From UBA6115 sp964346355 (GTDB lineage Bacteria > Bacillota > Clostridia > Christensenellales > Aristaeellaceae): a stretch of DNA of 48,794 bases. Shown here piece after piece: positions 42,697-48,794 of the stretch (the stretch's first letter is position 1; the number at the start of each line of letters is the position of its first letter). Location of the stretch: assembly GCA_964346355.1 (NCBI GenBank), contig CAYFUH010000010.1:1-48794 (forward strand), written 5' to 3'. The translations under genes and the position numbers were made by a program. The notes under the pieces were generated by a model. That model saw nothing but the letters and a program-made list of their open reading frames with translations. It was not told where the DNA came from and made no database searches.

Positions 42697-44073
42697 TCAG
42701 ACAGACCAGGCTGCGCGCAGTCTGCTCACGGCTGCTTCCACCTGGCTGTCCTCCAGACCGCCAAAGCCCATCACCAGGGCAGGCGGCAGCTTGGCATCCA
42801 GGCAAAAACCACCCAGTCCCTGCAAAGGAATCTGCTGCGCGGCTGCCTTTTTGATCAATTCTTCTTCAAAACGGCCTTTTATGCCAAACAAAAAATGCAG
42901 CCCCGCTTCCTGCCCAGATAGAAAACTGCCGGGGATTTGTTCAAGCAGCGCGCACAGGCGCTCACAGCGCTTCTGGTATCTGCTGCCGGCGCGGCGCAGG
43001 TGGCGGGTGTAATGCCCTTCTTTGATAAAGCGGGCCATGGTATGTTGCTCAAAACGGGTCACCGTCTCGCCGAAACGAAGCGCTGCGCTTTCAAACCTGC
43101 GGCTTAACTCCCGGGGCAGCGCCATATAGGCGATGCGCAAGCCCGGGGCTAAGGAGCGGGAGAAGGTGCTCAGGTAAATCACCTTGCCAGCGGCATCCAA
43201 ACTCTGCAGCGCTGGCAGCGGCCTGGACGCGTAGCGGAATTCGGAGTCGTAGTCATCCTCAATGACATACCGGCCCGGTTGTTGCTGTGCCCAATGCAAA
43301 AGTTCCGCCCGCCGGAAAGCCGGCATGCTGACCCCGGTGGGGAACTGGTGGGCTGGCGTGATATAGATCAGGTCCACCTGCGCTCCGGCAAGCGCGTCAA
43401 CGCAAAAGCCGTTTTCGTCCAGCGGGATGGGAACAGGTGTTTGCCCGGCGCGTTTGATGACGCGGGCAGCCTCCAGGTACCCCGGATCCTCACAGGCAAT
43501 GCGCAAAGGGTGGTCAAACAGCGCGCAGATGGCAAGCAGCAGCTGGTCCACCCCCGAGGCGATTACCATGTTCTCAGCGGTGGTCTGCACCCCGCGGAAT
43601 TGATATAAAAAATCCGCCAGCGCCGCGCGCAGGCTGTATTCGCCCCTGGGGCTGCCACGGTTCATCAAATCCGGTTCATCCAGCAGCGTTTCGCGGATCA
43701 GCCGTGCCCACAGCTTACGGGGAAACAGGCTGATGTCCGTGGACTGGGGGAGAAGGTCAAACAGCACGGGGGAGCGTGCTTTCTCTTGCTGATCTGGCTG
43801 GGTTGCAGCAGCCGCAGTCAAGGGCAGCATCTCCTCCACAAACAGGCCGCTGCGCGCTTTCGCGGTGATAAAGCCTTCCGCCTTTAACAAAGAGTAGGCG
43901 TTGTTGACCGTTTGCTCGCTGATGCCCAAATGCCGGCTCAGCGCGCGGCGGGAGGGCAGCCTGGTGCCGCCCGCGATTTTGCCCGCCATAATATCCCGCG
44001 AGATGGCGCGGTAGAGCTGTTCGTACATCGGCAGCGCGCTGGCGGAATCCAGGCGTGGTGTCAAATCGGTCAC
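42697..44073 (-). CDS. MocR/PdxR-type regulator, GntR helix-turn-helix plus aminotransferase-like domain
   Basis: The 458-residue protein has a winged-helix GntR domain (about 14-80, with RLPSRRALSRHLGISEQTVNNAY) joined to a fold-type-I aminotransferase-like domain (about 105-455). The YITPAHQFPTGVSM and EDDYDSEFRY motifs are conserved. In the usual FSK motif that holds the PLP lysine, this protein reads STFSRSLAPG, with arginine at about residue 306 (codon CGC, 43158-43156). I chose GTG 44073 with AGAGGTG upstream; GTG 44079 is possible. It is divergent from an ECF transporter S-component, with operator-like repeats between them, as for PdxR regulators of vitamin B6 genes. Target vitamin is inferred. 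Confidence 0.87.
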   Translation of the reverse strand: MTDLTPRLDSASALPMYEQLYRAISRDIMAGKIAGGTRLPSRRALSRHLGISEQTVNNAYSLLKAEGFITAKARSGLFVEEMLPLTAAAATQPDQQEKARSPVLFDLLPQSTDISLFPRKLWARLIRETLLDEPDLMNRGSPRGEYSLRAALADFLYQFRGVQTTAENMVIASGVDQLLLAICALFDHPLRIACEDPGYLEAARVIKRAGQTPVPIPLDENGFCVDALAGAQVDLIYITPAHQFPTGVSMPAFRRAELLHWAQQQPGRYVIEDDYDSEFRYASRPLPALQSLDAAGKVIYLSTFSRSLAPGLRIAYMALPRELSRRFESAALRFGETVTRFEQHTMARFIKEGHYTRHLRRAGSRYQKRCERLCALLEQIPGSFLSGQEAGLHFLFGIKGRFEEELIKKAAAQQIPLQGLGGFCLDAKLPPALVMGFGGLEDSQVEAAVSRLRAAWSV

Positions 44074-44081
44074 AGGCACCT

Positions 44082-44162
44082 CTGGTATTTTAAAATTGAT
44101 ACATTCTGGTACTTTACAAAATACCAGTTATCGATATCATCATATGCAATTCCTGGTATCTG
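44082..44162. promoter_or_regulatory. Repeated CTGGTA operator sites between MocR regulator and transporter
   Basis: CTGGTATTTT (44082-44091), CTGGTACTTT (44106-44115) and CTGGTATCTG (44153-44162) are direct repeats at offsets of 24 and 47 bp. AAAATACCAG (44118-44127) is the reverse complement of the first. MocR proteins typically bind widely spaced direct repeats, so these are good candidate sites. The last lies directly before the transporter RBS (44165-44171). Confidence 0.65.
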
Positions 44163-44176
44163 TCAAGGAGGACGCA

Positions 44177-44758
44177 ATGCAAGGGAAGAAAACAAATCAA
44201 ACGCTCCGGCTGGCGCTGGCCGGCATGATGGTGGCCGTGGTGATGGTATCCAACTATTTCAGCATCCCCACCGCCTTTTCCAGGCTGCACGTGGCAAACG
44301 CCATCTGTCTGCTTGCGGGCATGTTGTTTGGCGGGCTGCAGGGCGGCATCATTGCAGGGCTTGGGTCCGCGCTGTTTGACCTCACCTTCCCAGCCTATGC
44401 GGCGGAGGCATGGATTACTTTTTTGATGAAAGGCACCATGGCGCTATTGTGCGGGCTCATTGTGAGCAGCGCCTGGGGCAGACGCAACGGCCGCAGAGCT
44501 TTCATCACAGGATCCCTGGTCGGCGCGGTCACCTATATTGTGCTGTATATCTTAAAAAACTACATCATGCTGCGCTGGGTGCGCCCGGTGCCGGTGGATA
44601 CCATCGCACCTGCATTGATTGGCAAACTTATCTCCTCCCTCATCAACGGCCTGTTCGCGGTCATCGTTGCGCCCATCCTCTTTGCGGCTTTGCTGCCAGC
44701 TTTAAAGCGCGCGGGCTTTACGCATCAGCTGTCATCCATCAACAGCGCGAAGCAATAA
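44177..44758 (+). CDS. ECF transporter S-component, candidate vitamin B6 (PdxU-like) uptake
   Basis: The 193-residue protein has about six transmembrane helices and the typical start of an S-component (TLRLALAGMMVAVVMVSNYF), including the AxxxA-type face for binding the EcfT module. Substrate-binding proteins of ECF systems differ by vitamin; this one is not identical to a BioY, ThiT or RibU pattern that I recognise. Its divergence from a PdxR/MocR-type regulator, with shared operator sites, suggests pyridoxine or a related vitamer. The ATG at 44177 has AAGGAGG five bases upstream. No EcfA or EcfT genes are in the window; they are normally shared and encoded elsewhere. Confidence 0.8.
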   Translation: MQGKKTNQTLRLALAGMMVAVVMVSNYFSIPTAFSRLHVANAICLLAGMLFGGLQGGIIAGLGSALFDLTFPAYAAEAWITFLMKGTMALLCGLIVSSAWGRRNGRRAFITGSLVGAVTYIVLYILKNYIMLRWVRPVPVDTIAPALIGKLISSLINGLFAVIVAPILFAALLPALKRAGFTHQLSSINSAKQ

Positions 44759-44824
44759 TCCCCCAAAAACCGGATAGCTCCTCCTTTTCATGTGTATAAT
44801 CAAAGCATGGAAAGGAGTTTTGTT

Positions 44825-45691
44825 ATGAATATCAATGATTTCAGGGTCGGCGGAGCTGAAGCTGTCAAACTGCGGGATTTCCCCAACAAGGCAGACAAAT
44901 CCATCAGCAAATCCCACATCAAGGACGTGAAAATCCCGGATAACATCAAAAAAATGGCCGCGATACAGGAAAAACTGTACGCAGAGAACCAGCATTCCCT
45001 GCTCGTCGTGCTGCAGGCGATGGACGCGGCGGGCAAGGACGGCGTCATCCGCCATGTGATGAGCGGGCTGAACCCGCAAGGCACACAGGTGGTCAGCTTC
45101 AAGGTGCCATCCAGCGAGGAGAACGACCACGATTTCCTCTGGCGTATCCACAAGGCGCTGCCAAGGCGCGGGGAGATCGGCATCTTCAACCGCTCGCATT
45201 ATGAGGATGTGCTGGTCGCCCGGGTGCACGACCTGGTCCGCTACTCCCAATTACCGCCTGCTTTGATCACGGATGATTTCTGGGACCGCCGCTACCGGCA
45301 AATACGGGATTTTGAGCGTTACCTGCACGAAAACGGCACCCGGGTCATCAAGATTTTCCTGAACGTCTCAAAGGAGGAGCAGCGCCAGCGCCTGCTGGAC
45401 CGCATCAACCAGCCGGATAAGAACTGGAAGTTCTCCTCCGGCGACATCCAAGAGCGCACCTATTGGGATGAGTACATGAAGGCATATGAACAAATGCTGG
45501 AACATACCGCGACGGAGGACGCGCCCTGGTTTGTGGTGCCGGCGGATAACAAATGGTTTGCACGCTACCTGGTTAGCGAGATTGTGCTAAACGCCTTGGA
45601 GCAGATTGACCCGCAGATTCCGGAATTGGCGCAAAGCGAGAGGGATAAACTGGAGGAATGCAGGAAACTCCTGGAGGAAGATCAGGGCTAA
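44825..45691 (+). CDS. Polyphosphate kinase 2 family protein (PPK2)
   Basis: The 288-residue protein is PPK2-type, which transfers phosphate between polyphosphate and nucleotides. The Walker A-like MDAAGKDG is at about 68-75, with NRSHYEDVLVARV near 130-142 and FWDRRYRQIRDFE near 160-172, all family hallmarks. The length fits class I or III enzymes; FxxDIQERTYWDEY also supports PPK2. The ATG at 44825 has AAAGGAG upstream; an earlier ATG at 44792 overlaps the promoter region, where TATAAT lies at 44793-44798. It is monocistronic by the terminator at 45712. Whether it makes or uses polyphosphate cannot be read from sequence. Confidence 0.92.
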   Translation: MNINDFRVGGAEAVKLRDFPNKADKSISKSHIKDVKIPDNIKKMAAIQEKLYAENQHSLLVVLQAMDAAGKDGVIRHVMSGLNPQGTQVVSFKVPSSEENDHDFLWRIHKALPRRGEIGIFNRSHYEDVLVARVHDLVRYSQLPPALITDDFWDRRYRQIRDFERYLHENGTRVIKIFLNVSKEEQRQRLLDRINQPDKNWKFSSGDIQERTYWDEYMKAYEQMLEHTATEDAPWFVVPADNKWFARYLVSEIVLNALEQIDPQIPELAQSERDKLEECRKLLEEDQG

Positions 45692-45711
45692 GGTATGAGT
45701 ACTGCAAAGCA

Positions 45712-45737
45712 AAAACCCCGCGAAACTGCGGGGTTTT
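45712..45737. terminator. Bidirectional intrinsic terminator
   Basis: AAAACCCCGC and GCGGGGTTTT form a 10-bp stem with a 6-base loop and T-rich tails on both strands. It serves the convergent PPK2 and rpsI genes. Confidence 0.9.
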
Positions 45738-45756
45738 GACATTGCGTTTTGTAAGC

Positions 45757-46140
45757 TTAGCGCTTGGAGAACTGGGGCGCGCGGCGGGCTCCCTTGAGAC
45801 CGTACTTCTTGCGCTCCTTCATCCGCGGGTCGCGGGTTAAGAAACCGGCGCGCTTCAGCTCGCCCCGCAACTCGGGGTTGGCCTTGCACAAGGCGCGGCT
45901 GATGCCGTGGCGGATGGCGCCGGCCTGGCCGGTCAAACCGCCGCCCTTGACGTTGACCAGCACATCAAAGCCGGTCACGTTCACCAGCACCAGGGGCTGG
46001 CGGACGGACATCTTCAAGGTCTCCAGACCAAAATAGTCATCCAGCTCACGCTTGTTGATGATGATGTCACCCTTGCCGGGGACGAGGCGGACGCGCGCGA
46101 CAGCTTTCTTGCGGCGGCCTACTGCATTAATATCTGCCAT
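45757..46140 (-). CDS. rpsI: 30S ribosomal protein S9
   Basis: The 127-residue protein is S9 of the small ribosomal subunit, with the normal length. The GRRKKAVARVRL start, the GGGLTGQAGAIRHGISRAL core and the basic C-terminal KKYGLKGARRAPQFSKR tail that reaches the P-site tRNA are intact. It starts 16 bases after the rplM stop with AGGGAG upstream, the usual rplM-rpsI operon. Confidence 0.99.
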   Translation of the reverse strand: MADINAVGRRKKAVARVRLVPGKGDIIINKRELDDYFGLETLKMSVRQPLVLVNVTGFDVLVNVKGGGLTGQAGAIRHGISRALCKANPELRGELKRAGFLTRDPRMKERKKYGLKGARRAPQFSKR

Positions 46141-46156
46141 GTTCTTTCACTCCCTC

Positions 46157-46591
46157 TTAGCGTTCAAGAGCAAGCATCTCAGGCTTCTGGGCCTGCTGCA
46201 GGTGCTCGTTTCCGGTGTAAATAAACAACTTTTTCAGCATCGCGCGGCCAAGGGGACCCTTGGGCAGCATGCCTTTTACCGCGTGCTTCACCGCGAAGTC
46301 CGATTTCTTGGCCATCAGGTCGCGGTACTTGGTTTCTTTCAAGCCGCCGACATAGCCGGAATGATGATAATAAATCTTCTGATCCAGTTTCTTGCCGGTC
46401 AGAACGACTTTATCGCTGTTGATGATAATCACATAATCCCCGCAATCCACGTGGGGGGTGTAGGTGGGTTTGTGTTTGCCGCGCAGGATGTTGGCAACCT
46501 GGCTGGCAAGACGCCCCAGCACCATGCCGTCCGCGTCAACGACATACCATTTGCGCTCTACGGTCTGCGCATTCGCCATGTAGGTATTCAA
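46157..46591 (-). CDS. rplM: 50S ribosomal protein L13
   Basis: The 144-residue protein is L13, an early-assembling large-subunit protein. RKWYVVDADGMVLGRLASQVA at the start, GDYVIIINSDKV and the PKGPLGRAMLKKL segment are typical. I chose TTG 46591 because AAGGAGG lies eight bases upstream and the protein then begins NTYMA, as in other L13 proteins; an earlier ATG at 46666 would add 25 residues outside the family length. It is the first gene of the rplM-rpsI operon. Confidence 0.98.
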   Translation of the reverse strand: MNTYMANAQTVERKWYVVDADGMVLGRLASQVANILRGKHKPTYTPHVDCGDYVIIINSDKVVLTGKKLDQKIYYHHSGYVGGLKETKYRDLMAKKSDFAVKHAVKGMLPKGPLGRAMLKKLFIYTGNEHLQQAQKPEMLALER

Positions 46592-46700
46592 GCGAAACTC
46601 CTCCTTAGATGATTCCGAAACTTGGTGTGGCTTGCCTGATGGTCGCAGGTTTGCCGTGAAGTTCAATAGTCCCGGGGCTAATGAGCCTATTGACGCAAAA
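46592..46700 (-). promoter_or_regulatory. Probable L13 leader RNA
   Basis: The 5' leader of rplM, about 105-110 bases, can form an imperfect stem of CAATA/TATTG (46664-46668 with 46688-46692) enclosing GGCT/AGCC (46676-46679 with 46684-46687), and a CCTG/CAGG hairpin nearer the gene. Bacillota rplM genes often carry an autoregulatory L13 leader at this place. I cannot confirm the consensus by eye. The rest of the 340-base gene-free gap to the antiporter holds the two promoters listed and an AT-rich inverted repeat at 46753-46773. Confidence 0.5.
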
Positions 46701-46703
46701 ATT

Positions 46704-46732
46704 ATCTTATAAAATCATTTTGCCTTTGTCAA
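46704..46732 (-). promoter_or_regulatory. Promoter of the rplM-rpsI operon
   Basis: On the minus strand, TTGACA (46732-46727) is followed after 17 bases by TAAGAT (46709-46704). The match and spacing are strong, as expected for a ribosomal operon. Confidence 0.8.
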
Positions 46733-46833
46733 GCAAAAAATAAGGGAAACCCGCGTTTTTTGCTGAAAAACGCCCAGATAGCAGGATGAGGAGGTCAAAT
46801 CTCGCAACCATCGCGTTTTTATGCCCGCACAAG

Positions 46834-46861
46834 TTGACTAAACCCCTAAGTTTGATAAGAT
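46834..46861 (+). promoter_or_regulatory. Promoter of the cation/proton antiporter gene
   Basis: TTGACT (46834-46839) is followed after 16 bases by TAAGAT (46856-46861). The start codon is 71 bases downstream. Confidence 0.6.
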
Positions 46862-46931
46862 AAGATGCACGTCACATGAGGCAGGACAAACACAGCTTTG
46901 GCGCTGCCAGCGGACGTAGAGGAGAATCAGC

Positions 46932-48560
46932 GTGCAATACCTTATTATTGGTGTTATTTTAATTTTGGCGTTGTTGGCGATCCGCCTGTCCAACAAGCAC
47001 GGCATCCCGGCACTGCTCTTGTTTATTGTGCTGGGTATGGGCTTTGGCGTGCTGGGCTTGAAGTTTGAAAATTTCGAGTTTGCCGATGGCTTGGCGACCG
47101 TCGCCTTGATGGTCATCATGTTCTACGGCGGCTTTGGCACCAATTGGAACATGGCGCGCCCGGTGGCGCGGGAAGCCATCATACTCAGTTCCCTGGGCGT
47201 GGTGACCACTGCCTTGCTGACAGGTTTGTTCTGTCATTTTGTGCTGGGCTTTTCCATGCTGGAAGGCATGCTGATCGGCTCCATCGTGGGCTCAACTGAC
47301 TATGCCAGCGTGTCCAACATCCTGCGCTCCAAAAACCTCAACCTGAAGTACAACAGCGCGTCCTTATTGGAATTGGAAAGCGGCTCCAACGACCCGACCG
47401 CCTATACCATGACCATGGTCTTCCTGTCCATCATCATGGGGACGGAATTGTCCATCCCTGTGCTGATTCTCTCACAGGTTGCCCTGGGTCTCTTGGTTGG
47501 CTTTGTCTTTGCCTGGCTGTTTGGCAAATACCTAAGAAGCATGAGCGCGCAGGCTGATGGTCTGTCCGCCGTTTTGATGGCGGCTGCCATGCTCATCACC
47601 TACGCGGTGACCTCCTTGCTGGGCGGCAATGGCTATCTTGCCTTGTACATCCTGGGCATCCGCTTGGGCAATATGGAGTTTCGCGACAAGCGCGAGGTTG
47701 TCTTCTTCTTTGACGGCTTTTCCGAGATCATGCAGATTGCCCTCTTCTTTGTGCTGGGTCTGCTGAGTGATTTTAACAAATTTCTGCATGCCTTCCCCGT
47801 CGCCTTAGCCATCATGCTGTTCATGACCATCCTGGCGCGGCCGCTTTCCGTCTGGGGCTTGATGTTGCCGTTTAAGCTGAAACGTAATCAGCTCAATATG
47901 CTGTCCTTGGCTGGAATCAGAGGGGCTGCCGCCATCGCATTTGCCATTTTGGTCATCAACAGCAAGGTGCCTTTCTCCATAGATATTTACCATATTGTGT
48001 TTGGGATCTGCGTGCTCAGCTCCCTTGTGCAGGGCAGCCTCATGCCGCCGGCATCCCGCAAACTGGATATGCTGGATCCCAACGACACCGTGCTTAAAAC
48101 GTTCAATTACTATCAGGACAAAGCCGAGGTGGGCTTTCTGGAAACACAGATTCACCCTGGCAGCGACCTGGTGGGTAAACAGGTCAAGGATCTGCGGCTG
48201 GAATTTGACTTCATCGTTGCCAAGATCGAGCGCGATGGTCATACCGTGGTGCCGCGCGGCCATGTGGTGCTGCAGGAGAACGACCGGATCGTCCTGGGCG
48301 GTGAACGGCATTTTGATCAGACCGGGCACGACCTGACCGAGTTCACCATCCCGCACGGGCATAAGTTTACCAACCAAACCGTGAAGGACCTTGCCTTGCC
48401 ATCTGACACCTTGATCGTCATGGTGCAGCGCCGCGGCGGCGAGATCATCGTACCCCTGGGCGATACCCAGTTAATGGAGGGGGACAAGGTGATTTTGCTG
48501 AAGGTGGAACAGGCGAAAAACAATAAAAAAACATTCCTCAAACGGCGTGTGAAATCATAA
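46932..48560 (+). CDS. CPA1-type potassium (or sodium)/proton antiporter with C-terminal TrkA-C domains
   Basis: The 542-residue protein has about twelve transmembrane segments in residues 1-385. The ion-site aspartates are in GSIVGSTDYASV (about 113-124) and ESGSNDPTAY (about 145-154); GSTDYASV differs from the more common GSTDAAAV. The C-terminal 150 residues form two TrkA-C-type domains (about 395-465 and 470-535), which sense nucleotides in related K+/H+ antiporters of the NhaP2/CvrA kind. The GTG start at 46932 has AGAGGAG seven bases upstream; no better start is near. It is monocistronic. Potassium specificity is inferred from the TrkA-C domains. Its stop overlaps the stop of an opposing small frame. 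Confidence 0.92.
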   Translation: MQYLIIGVILILALLAIRLSNKHGIPALLLFIVLGMGFGVLGLKFENFEFADGLATVALMVIMFYGGFGTNWNMARPVAREAIILSSLGVVTTALLTGLFCHFVLGFSMLEGMLIGSIVGSTDYASVSNILRSKNLNLKYNSASLLELESGSNDPTAYTMTMVFLSIIMGTELSIPVLILSQVALGLLVGFVFAWLFGKYLRSMSAQADGLSAVLMAAAMLITYAVTSLLGGNGYLALYILGIRLGNMEFRDKREVVFFFDGFSEIMQIALFFVLGLLSDFNKFLHAFPVALAIMLFMTILARPLSVWGLMLPFKLKRNQLNMLSLAGIRGAAAIAFAILVINSKVPFSIDIYHIVFGICVLSSLVQGSLMPPASRKLDMLDPNDTVLKTFNYYQDKAEVGFLETQIHPGSDLVGKQVKDLRLEFDFIVAKIERDGHTVVPRGHVVLQENDRIVLGGERHFDQTGHDLTEFTIPHGHKFTNQTVKDLALPSDTLIVMVQRRGGEIIVPLGDTQLMEGDKVILLKVEQAKNNKKTFLKRRVKS

Positions 48561-48743
48561 GTCCATACAAGCATAAATTTCCGCGGTGTGGTTTTCGTAA
48601 ATTTTCGTTGCGTACTGCTGCTGCGGCTTTTTGAATGCGCCCGTTTGCTGCATAAAAACGTACCAGTCCTGCATGTACCATCCGCGAACTTTCTTGCCAG
48701 AACTGCCAAAATAGGATGTAATCAGCGCGTCAATATAGGACAA
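48555..48743 (-). CDS. Small hypothetical protein, possibly a truncated gene
   Basis: A 62-codon frame runs from a TTG at 48743, directly after an in-frame TAA, to a TGA that overlaps the antiporter stop. The product is rich in tyrosine, glutamine and lysine (GWYMQDWYVFMQQTG near the middle) and has protein-like codon use. No RBS is seen before the TTG. It could be the 3' end of a decayed gene or a real small gene with an unusual start. I do not recognise the family. Bases 48744-48794 show nothing else. Confidence 0.3.
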   Translation of the reverse strand: MSYIDALITSYFGSSGKKVRGWYMQDWYVFMQQTGAFKKPQQQYATKIYENHTAEIYACMDL

Positions 48744-48794
48744 TTAAAATGAAACAATGCATAGGGACCGGGTTGTAAAGATAGAGTACACTAA

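Noticed and set aside
46753..46773. GCGTTTTT/AAAAACGC inverted repeat as a terminator
   Set aside because: The stem is A/T-rich with no T-run after it and no gene ends just before it; it is left as an unexplained repeat.
46862..46931. Possible c-di-AMP (ydaO-type) riboswitch before the antiporter
   Set aside because: The leader is about 70 bases, shorter than the known element, and lacks its conserved blocks.

Overview
The window looks like chromosomal DNA from a GC-rich member of the Clostridia (Bacillota), most likely an anaerobic plant-fibre degrader from a gut or rumen. The evidence is strong GGAGG-type ribosome binding sites, TTG and GTG starts, LplB/LplC-type sugar permeases, an rplM-rpsI pair with its own leader, corrinoid methyl-transfer genes and a dense set of xylan and glucan hydrolases. 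The genus is not fixed by anything I can read; a Christensenellales or Aristaeella-like lineage is only a guess. I see no insertion sequence, phage gene, CRISPR array, tRNA or rRNA.

Region 1 (1-5068, minus strand) is a tightly coupled six-gene corrinoid operon: a UroD-family methyltransferase, a B12-binding corrinoid protein, a second UroD-family protein fused to a thioredoxin-like domain, a CobW-type GTPase, a DUF2284 cysteine-rich protein and a 2Fe-2S/ASKHA reductive activator cut by the window edge. It reads as an anaerobic demethylation or methyl-transfer system of unknown substrate. No methyl-tetrahydrofolate methyltransferase is present.

Region 2 (5237-33817) is a hemicellulose utilisation locus. 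A GH3 beta-xylosidase-like gene and an AraC regulator run on the plus strand. All other genes run on the minus strand in three units: (a) a 12-gene run starting with a membrane-anchored, CBM-bearing solute-binding protein and a permease pair, followed by an NHL/TPR membrane protein, a Yip1-family membrane protein, an anchored DUF5696 protein, a second permease pair, a second solute-binding protein, then secreted GH5 and GH10 enzymes; (b) a GH67 alpha-glucuronidase with an LplB/LplC/LplA-type transporter; (c) a modular GH2 enzyme with a metallo-beta-lactamase-fold protein. The working picture is that GH10 and GH5 cut xylan and glucan outside the cell, the transporters import oligosaccharides, and the GH67, GH3 and GH2 enzymes, which lack signal peptides, finish the job inside. 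No ABC ATPase is encoded, so a shared one elsewhere is implied. The part of unit (a) before GH5 is the least characterised and most interesting segment.

Region 3 (33828-40815, minus strand) holds a secreted SH3/repeat protein, then a GH65 phosphorylase, glucose-6-phosphate dehydrogenase and a cyclase-family hydrolase.

Region 4 (40926-48743) is mostly housekeeping: queH, a DUF2804 gene, a MocR-type regulator divergent from an ECF S-component with clear operator-like repeats between them, a PPK2 kinase, rplM-rpsI and a CPA1-type cation/proton antiporter. The MocR protein has arginine where the PLP-binding lysine is expected.
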